Positions 57,269 to 64,000 of a DNA stretch of 64,000 nt are shown in pieces. The translations under genes were made by a program, and so were the position numbers. Positions within the stretch are counted from its first letter, which is position 1; each line of letters starts with the position of its first letter. Source of the stretch: Diadema setosum (lineage: Eukaryota; Echinodermata; Echinoidea; Diadematoida; Diadematidae); the NCBI RefSeq assembly GCF_964275005.1, contig NC_092706.1, positions 29,502,781-29,566,780 of the forward strand. Reading direction: 5' to 3'. The notes beneath the pieces are model-generated. The model was not told the DNA's origin. It worked only from the letters and a program-made list of their open reading frames with translations, and searched no databases.

Positions 57269-57794
57269 TTAAGGGTCGGCTAGTAACGTTACAAAAAAAG
57301 AGACATAAAAAGGTCTCATGACAAAAAGTTATCGAAAATGTAAGTTTTTGCAGACAAAGTGTCACATAAATTTTCATTTATAGCATTATGACAAATGTTC
57401 CAGCAAATATATTGAGCATTTAAACCAATACTTTGTTCAAAAGCATGGTTAGCATTTGCCCAGAGTACCTCTTTTGTAATTGATAAAATATCACTTTATC
57501 TCTGGAATATCAAAATGTATTCATCTTTTTCCCTTTAGCCAAATTTGGAGGAAAAAATATGCAAGGAACCCTCTGTAATTTGCTTGAAAGTGAATTTAGT
57601 TGTCTTCAGTTCAGCAACTACATTTTAAATGATGGTCTTAGATCTAGGAAAATCAACAAAATTGGAACATTATTTTTGATGAATTTGAAAGACCTTTATA
57701 ATTTCTCAACATACACGGCAATACACTGTCACCTGTAGTTGATATACCTAAATCAAAGATCAGCATAAAGAGGCATGTATTTCTTTTATTGATG
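57269..57794. other. 3' flank of gene C exon
   Basis: No repeat or gene recognised. Presumed gene C 3' UTR lies here on the minus strand. Confidence 0.4.
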
Positions 57795-58185
57795 TCATAT
57801 CCTCCTAACTGTTGAATTGCCCGGCTGCACGTTTTGTGTCCGATTATAATTATTTCTGGTGTTTCCTCTCATTTCCTGAAGCTGTCTAGAAGCATTGTGC
57901 ACTTGGCATCTTAATATTCGGTTATCCCACTTTCCTGCACAATCGTTAATGACACGGAGAACGCCTCTCTTATCCATATTCATGAGCAGTTCAAACTCGT
58001 GTGGCATTTTATGACCATTTTCCGTGTAGTTCATTGGCATCTCATCGTAGTAGTGGTACGTCAGAGTTCGGTTTGTCGGATCTCGGTAAAACGGATAGAA
58101 TCCGAAGAGGCGAATCTCACTGCAGAACTGGGTAGCCGCGGTGTAAATGGCAACGCCCGTGGATGGAAACGATAGATTGAAGACA
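57795..58185 (-). CDS. ST8Sia-like sialyltransferase, gene C, last exon only
   Basis: Acceptor CACTGAACAG ends at 58186. The exon starts with one base of a split codon, as in A and B, then [55 protein letters not shown] and VINDCAGKW: sialylmotif S, motif III, the VS His/Glu pair and the terminal Cys. It is about 96% identical to gene B at nucleotide level up to CQV. A and B then stop after six or fewer codons, but C reads on for about 34 residues (HNASRQLQEMRGN and onward, with NAS, NRT and NST sequons) to TGA. No motif-L exon lies between here and the window end, so the rest of the gene is outside, or this is an orphan exon. Part of a complete gene is the simpler reading, since the frame is intact. 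Confidence 0.85.
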
Positions 58186-58514
58186 CTGTTCAGTGCATAG
58201 ATAAAGCAAGATTGCGAGATGTTTATTGCTAGAAATTGAGCAAAATATGATCGTAAGAAGGAGAGAGCAACAGGGGCAAGAAAATGTTAACAGCTGAACG
58301 AATCATAGTGCGTAAATACGTGCATATTCTTATGTAGACACCAGTATTATGTGAACATAAACATGTATCACTTCAATAGGCCTACGCATACCTAAATTGC
58401 AGTAAAGAATATAATGTTGCTTTACATATCTTTATTTGCAGCGTGTGAATACCTTTGGTAAGAGGTTCAGAAATGCATGTTATATTGTCATTTCTTTGTA
58501 ATTTCTTTGTCATT
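58186..58514 (-). other. Presumed gene C last intron
   Basis: AT-rich; no feature recognised. Confidence 0.4.
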
Positions 58515-58695
58515 AACAAACGCAAACAGAAGGAAACTGACAAGAAATGAACATAATTTATTAGTGGAAAGAAAATTGGATTTAATCGGGATTCGAACCC
58601 GAGACCTCCGGATTGCTAGCCCGGTGCTCTAGCGACTGAGGTATAGATATCCCTAGTACAGTTTTCGTCCCAGAAACCTTTAATTCTCAATGCTC
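58515..58695 (-). mobile_element. tRNA-derived SINE (same family as 5.0 and 36.1 kb)
   Basis: Minus strand: GGGACGAAAACTGTACTAGG, then a tRNA-like head CCTCAGTCGCTAGAGCACCG, loop CTAGCAA, B box GGGTTCGAATCCCG. The body AAATTATGTTCATTTCTTGT follows. The anticodon-position triplet reads AGC. Confidence 0.8.
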
Positions 58696-58769
58696 GAATG
58701 GTCAGAACCAATAGCAGCGTGTTTGTGTGTGACACACACGCACACAGCAAAACCTGTTCCTTGTCATTT

Positions 58770-58806
58770 ATCAAAATAAACTGAATTGAATTGAATTGAA
58801 TTGAAT
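58770..58806 (+). mobile_element. LINE/SINE 3' tail, (TTGAA)n
   Basis: AAAATAAACTGAATTGAA leads into four to five TTGAA units. The parent element is not recognisable upstream. Confidence 0.65.
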
Positions 58807-59066
58807 TTTCCTATGTCCATGTGACCATCTCCAGCTCAATCTTTTCTCTATCTCTTATCCTGTGTTAATCGTTATATCCAGTGTTAATCGTTATTCTTCA
58901 AAAACGAACAATACGTTTAATAAGTAACGCTCTATATTGTAGCCCCATAGTCAACCATGATTTATCAGACTGAAGATTTTGCCATTGCATGAACTTGTCA
59001 GATTGAATATTCTTATTTTTATGTTTACATTATCATGGAGGTATGCTCCCTTCTGTATTTGACAAT

Positions 59067-60263
59067 GACCCCGTTTACAGTGCGAGGCTCGGCCGCGGCT
59101 CGGCCGCGGCCGAGCCCACCTTCATTTCAGTGTAAACGCGCAAAAGGCCAAATGCGAGGCCAAAATTGGCCTCGCATTTGGCCTCGCTCTGGAGGTGGTC
59201 TCGGCCGCGGCCGAGCCGCGGCCGAGCCCGGCCTTTTCTTGGTGTAAACGCAAACTGGGCCAAATGCGCGGCCAATTGCGCGGCCAATTTTAATCTGGCT
59301 TCCTAACCCTCTGCCTATATCTTTCGCTATTCAGGATATTAACCCCCTCAACGTCGAAAACTAGTATAGTTTAAGGTGGTTTTGTCCTTCAAAGGATTTT
59401 TTCCTTCGGCAAAGGCCTTTGCCCGAACGGCGACTTCGTCGCCACGGAATTCATTTGGCAAAGGGTCTGAAAACCAGACAATACCAAATTGCGTTTGTTT
59501 ACAATCAGAGCGCCACTACGACAAAATATTGAAAGGTTTGAATCAAAAGCGCGGCCGAGCCCAGCAGTGTAAACGGACAAAATTGCGAGGCTTGGACCCC
59601 GTTTACAGTGCGGGGCCGGGCTCGGCCGCGGCCCGGCCGCGGCCGAGTCCGGCCTCAATTGCGCGGCCGAGCCTCGCAATTTTGTCCGTTTACACTGCTG
59701 GGCTCGGCCGCGCTTTTGATTCAAACCTTTCAATATTTTGTCGTAGTGGCGCTCTGCTTGTAAACAAACGCAATTTGGTATTGTCTGGTTTTTCAGACCC
59801 TTTGCCAAATGAATTCCGTGGCGACGAAGTCGCCGTTCGGGCAAAGGCCTTTGCCGAAGGAAAAATCCTTTGCAGGACAAAACCACCTTAAACTATACTA
59901 GTTTTCGACGTTGAGGGGGTTAATATCCTGAATAGCGAAAGATACAGGCAGAGGGTTTGGAAGCCAGACTAAAATTGGCCGCGCAATTGGCCGCGCATTT
60001 GGCCCAGTTTGCGTTTACACCAAGAAGAGGCAGGGCTCGGCCGCGGTTCGGCCGCGGCCGAGACCACCTCCAGAGCGAGGCCAAATGCGAGGCCAATTTT
60101 GGCCTCGCATTTGGCCTTTTGCGCGTTTACACTGAAGCGGGTCTGGGCGGCTCGGCCGCGGCCGAGCCACGCACTGTAAACGGGGTCCTGGCCGCGCAAT
60201 TGAGGCCGGACTCGGCCGCGGCCGAGCCGCGGCCGAGCCCGGCCCCGCACTGTAAACAGGGTC
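59067..60263. mobile_element. GC-rich foldback with interleaved inverted repeats
   Basis: The motif GACCCCGTTTACAGTGCG starts at 59067 and 59595 in + orientation and is inverted with ends at 60187 and 60263 (one base changed). Segment 59067-59594 is the inverse of about 59670-60187; segment 59595-59665 is the inverse of about 60188-60263. CTCGGCCGCGGCCGAG palindromes abound. AAT flanks both outer ends, a possible 3-bp duplication. CpG-rich against AT-rich surroundings. The long overlapping frames on both strands come from the palindrome. Confidence 0.85.
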
Positions 60264-60664
60264 AATATGTTCCAAACAAACTCTCATTTTCACATGCAAT
60301 CCACTCATTCTCGAAGTAATTTACGGTATCCTTTTACTAGTTTGACTGTACAATCCCACTCTATTAGGTTCATCGGTGTAAACGGTGGTAAACGAATGAA
60401 ATTCAATAAGTACTGCTTTGAAATGCAGCATAACTCTTTCTAGATTTAAGTGCTTACTGAAGCGCTCTTTTATTGAACGGTTAACCATGACTTTAAGTAG
60501 ACAATATCCTTTTTATCTATCCTGTTTTTTATCCTTATGTATACTGCATGTGTGTGTGTGTGTGTGTGTTGTGCGTGTGAGAGTATGTGATGGCGTCTTG
60601 TTTATTTTCTTAACTTCACACAATTTGTAATATATGTTGTCATTGTAGAGTACATACTGTACAC
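60264..60664. other. No gene; short GT microsatellite
   Basis: (GT)n at about 60547-60570. Otherwise unremarkable. Confidence 0.5.
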
Positions 60665-60905
60665 ACACGCCATATATGTCGCAAGTCTAAATTTTCGCCA
60701 ATCGGGAATTCTCGACGATTTCGCGAGTGGTTAAATTCGCGATCGTGGAGTCCTGTACTGAACAGAGAAATGTGCACGCGTAAGTCACATTTACATCGGG
60801 ATCAGTCAATATTTTCGCGTGTCTTTAATTTCGCGAATAGCACCTGACTCGCGAAATTGGCGAAAATAAAAACCTCGCGAAATATTCGGCGTAGTATTTT
60901 CGTGT
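60665..60905. mobile_element. MITE-like repeat with TTCGCGA modules
   Basis: TTTTCGCCAATCGGG and GATTTCGCGAGTGG at the left, with inverted CTCGCGAAATTGGCGAAAAT at the right. Several further TTCGCGA/TCGCGAA units. Termini not resolved. Confidence 0.5.
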
Positions 60906-61339
60906 GTAGACATCATACTACAAGCACAAGATGCTTTCAAGGCTGCCTGGCTTTCATTGTAAATGTCACTATATGTTTTTGTTTTTTATTTTGTCGAATA
61001 AATGGCCTAAATAAGTCAGTTCGTAGTTCTAATTTGCGCATGAGCAGAAAAAGGTCATTCGTACCAAAACGCACGATGGTTTCTAAATTCATAGAGATAT
61101 TATAAGCATCTGTCATAATAATGATTATTCATGCAATCCTTGTACATGATACTTGACATTATATCCACCTGACCGCAAACTTGGTATTTGGCAATACGAA
61201 TATAAACATGTTTTAATGCATTCAATACAAAAGAAAGAAATGGATGCTTCCCCCGAGGGTTGTTTGACGGACCATTCTGGTCACCTGGTCTCGCTATGCA
61301 AGATCATTTTTTGTTTTACACGAATTCCATAAATTGTTA

Positions 61340-63205
61340 CGCCGGGCTAACTCACCGGTTGCTTTGAATAATTATGTAGTCCATAGGCCAAGAGGCCAAA
61401 AAATTGGTTATTGGTACCATCTCAGGTGGCAATACCTTTTTGGTGTCATTTTGTTTGTTGGGCATAGATATGCTTATCAAGCTATGACAGCATTTCCAAA
61501 TGAGTAGCTTAGTCCTAATAAATGAATTTTTAACCAATTTGGTCTCGTTTTTATATCCCTATACTTCTGAATCGAGGCTAACCGCTATAGAAACAAGAGC
61601 ACGGTCTGTTGTATGTCCATGGAGCTCATGGTATGTCCACAGACTTAGTCCATGGGCCAAGAGCCGAAAAATGGGTTGTTGGTACCACCCGAGGTGGCAA
61701 AACCTTTTTGGTGTCATTTTGTTTGTCGGACATAGATACGCTTATCAAGCTATGATAGCATTTCCAAATGAGTAGCTTAGTCATAATAAATTAATTTTTA
61801 ACCAATTTGGTCTCGTTTTTATATCCCTATACTTCTGAATCGAAACTAACCGCTATACAAATACGAGCACTGCCTTCTGTATGTCCACAGGTGTTCTGTT
61901 GTAAACGCGGTGCGCTTAGTCTTCATTCAAGGCAGCGAAGGGAATATCCAAAGGGTTATGATGTCCACAGCTGTCACGCGGTGCGCTTAGTCTTTATCTA
62001 GAACAATGTACCGTTATCATATCTAAAGTTCCTAAGAAAAGGGATTATCTATACTGTTTTTATACCACCCTCTCAACAAATACATCAGTTTTAAACAAAA
62101 ATCACTCTGTTCATTTACAACATTATTAATTATAATGTATTGTAGTGTACCGGTACATTGTTTTTGCATAATCTTTCATTGTTGGATGGAAATAAAGCGA
62201 CAGCGGCGTGGTATTAGCGTTTTCAACCCAGCGTTTTCACCGGAAAATGATAAATAATTGAAAAAGACGCTAAAATTCACGAGAAATTGCTTTTTTGTTG
62301 TTGTTGTTTTTAGATAAAGGGATATACACTGTATCATAAGCTTTGGATATTCCCTTCGCCGTCTTGAATATTAGACTAAGCGCTGTGGACATCATAACCC
62401 TTGGATATTCCCTTCGCTGCCTTGAATAAAGACTAAGCGCACCGCGTTTACAACAGAACACCTGTGAACATGCAGAAGACAGTGCTCTTCTTTGTATAGC
62501 GGTTGGTCTCGATTCAGAAGTACAGGGATATAACAACGAAACCAAATTGGTTTAAAATTCATTTACTATGACTAAGCTACTCATTTGGAAATGCTATCAT
62601 AGCTTGATAAGCATATCTATGCCCGACAAACAAAATGACACCAAAAAGGTATTGCCACCTAAGATGGTACCAATATCTGGCCTGGCCCATGGACTAACTC
62701 TGGTGTTCTGTTGTAAACGCGGTGCGCTTAGTATTTATTCAAGGCGGCGAAGGGAATATCCAAAGGGTGATGCTGTCCAGAGCTAAACGCGGTGCGTTTA
62801 GTCTTTATTCAAGAGGGCGAAGGGAATATCCAAAGCCTATGATACAGTGTATATCCCTTTATCTAAAAAACAAATAAAAAAGCAATTCCTCGTGGATTTT
62901 GCCGTATTTCTGATTATTCATCATTTTTCGGTGAAAACGCTGAGGTGAAAACACTAATGCCACGCCAATGTAGCTTTATTTCCATCAAACAATGAACCGG
63001 TACACTACAATACGTAATAATAAATACCATTGTAAATGAGCAGAGTGGTTTTTGTTTAAAACTGATGTATTTGTTGAGAGGGTAGTATAAAAATAGTATA
63101 GATAATTCCTTTTATTAGTAACTTTAGATATGATAACGGTACATTGTTTTGTTTTGTTGGTTTTTTTTTCAGTGTTTACCAGAACTGATATTGTTGTTAA
63201 TCAGA

Positions 63206-63242
<37 letters not shown>

Positions 63243-63400
63243 ACAATTGTCACACAATTAGTCCAAGGGCCAAGACCCGAAAAATGGGTTACTGGTACCA
63301 CCTAAGGTGGCAAGTTCTAGTTGTGCATTTTGAAATGGCATATATCTAAGGAATATTATTTTGCTATAATAGCATTTCCAGAGTAGTAGCTTAGTCATAG
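61340..63400. repeat. Mosaic of direct and inverted repeat modules
   Basis: Module R (about 250 bp, containing CATTTCCAAATGAGTAGCTT) occurs at about 61375-61620, 61645-61890, inverted at about 62700-62470, and partially at 63257-63400. Module S (about 50 bp, AACGCGGTGCGCTTAGTCTT and then GAAGGGAATATCCAAAG) occurs about six times between 61900 and 62840 in both orientations. Arm T (about 62007-62345, including CGGTACATTGTTTTTGC and ATAAAGGGATATACACTG) is inverted at about 63150-62838. A CA microsatellite lies at 63207-63238. No coding signature. Confidence 0.8.
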
Positions 63401-64000
63401 ATTTCAGCCATCAACCCGACCAATGTCAAATATTTTTGACGCTCTTTGACCAAAGACAGGCAGAGTGTGACCTTTGAAAATTTCAAGGTTTTTAAACCAA
63501 TTCCTCTGAAATTTGGCACATATATTTAGCATATGATGCTCTAAGAAAATTACAACATTAAAATTTCACCAAAACGTCGGATGGGGGTGCACTCAGTCAA
63601 AATACAATAAAAACAAAGAAAAATGTTCATATTGATATTCAACTACTTTATTCTAAATCATGAATTGGGTATGTGAGGTAAAACAGAATCCAATTGTGCA
63701 CTTATCTTATTTCAAATCTGCAAAGACAAAGGAACACATTTTGAGCCTTGTTTTGACAAATTCAGTGCATTTAAAGGGCCAAATCTTGCAAGAAAGTGAT
63801 GATTACCACATAAGAAATAGAGACAAAATTAAAGAGGGGGCTATAACAATTGTAATAATTAATGAATATTTCCTTAAAACAAAATTTGTTGTGGTTCTAA
63901 CTGTATATATGTATTGCTTCGAAGCAGATTATTAGGTGCTATCACAATAATAATATTATAATGGAGACGCTGCTATAAGATATAGTATTATTCAGGACAA
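63401..64000. other. No gene seen
   Basis: AT-rich. An open frame at 63660-63935 has no recognised domain or splice context. Confidence 0.35.

Noticed and set aside
58573-58660. Possible functional tRNA-Ala gene
   Set aside because: Arm mismatches, and shared flanking body with dispersed copies at 5.0 and 36.1 kb, mark it as a SINE head.
59376-59891. Long open frames on both strands (171 and 165 codons)
   Set aside because: They are mirror images produced by the GC-rich palindrome; no protein-family signature.
1-64000. LTR retroelements, Polintons or other virus-like elements
   Set aside because: I found no long terminal direct repeats, gag/integrase/protease signatures or capsid-like frames. 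All reverse transcriptase pieces are of LINE type.

Overview
The window looks like nuclear DNA of an invertebrate deuterostome, most likely an echinoderm of sea-urchin type. The reasons are: intron-bearing genes for animal ST8Sia sialyltransferases (CAZy family GT29); AT-rich non-coding DNA full of microsatellites; many non-LTR retrotransposon remnants and tRNA-derived SINEs; and a large foldback transposon with internally repetitive terminal inverted repeats, a form I recall from sea urchin TU elements. The species assignment is inference. I see no bacterial-style operons, CRISPR arrays, rRNA or convincing functional tRNA genes.

The only host genes I can support are three ST8Sia-like loci. 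Gene A (+, coding exons 10464-10593, 11876-11936, 20662-21213, 25938-26235; 346 codons) and gene B (-, coding exons 47667-47541, 36413-36353, 35333-34788, 33179-32882; 343 codons) share the same four-exon structure and intron phases, including a 61-nt microexon that I found only by comparing the two loci. They point toward each other, with stop codons about 6.6 kb apart. Gene C (-) is represented only by its last coding exon (58185-57795). That exon lacks the stop shared by A and B and reads on into a sequon-rich tail. Its earlier exons must lie right of the window, or it is an orphan exon. The proteins should be type II Golgi membrane enzymes that add sialic acid to sialylated glycans. All sialylmotifs (L, S, III, VS) and the four expected cysteines are present in A and B.

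The rest is transposon mosaic. 0-10 kb: foldbacks, a LINE 3' end nested in a TTAA-flanked MITE nested in another foldback, SINE pieces and MITEs. 10.4-26.2 kb: gene A, whose second intron holds a decayed LINE (about 16.87-20.5 kb) with a SINE and a MITE inserted in it. 26-32.8 kb: intergenic DNA with LINE and SINE ends, microsatellites and a decayed tandem repeat. 32.9-47.7 kb: gene B, whose first intron holds a 2.9-kb ORF-free terminal-inverted-repeat element (37492-40397) and a decayed two-ORF LINE (about 43.3-46.8 kb). 48.285-52.661 kb: a 4.4-kb TU-like foldback element only about 0.6 kb upstream of gene B. 53-57.3 kb: LINE fragments and TTAA MITEs. 57.8-58.2 kb: gene C exon. 59.07-60.26 kb: a very GC-rich foldback with interleaved inverted repeats. 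61.4-63.4 kb: a mosaic array of direct and inverted modules.

The points I would check first are the ST8Sia cluster itself (microexon, a converted block around sialylmotif L, the gene C stop loss) and the large foldback structures next to it.
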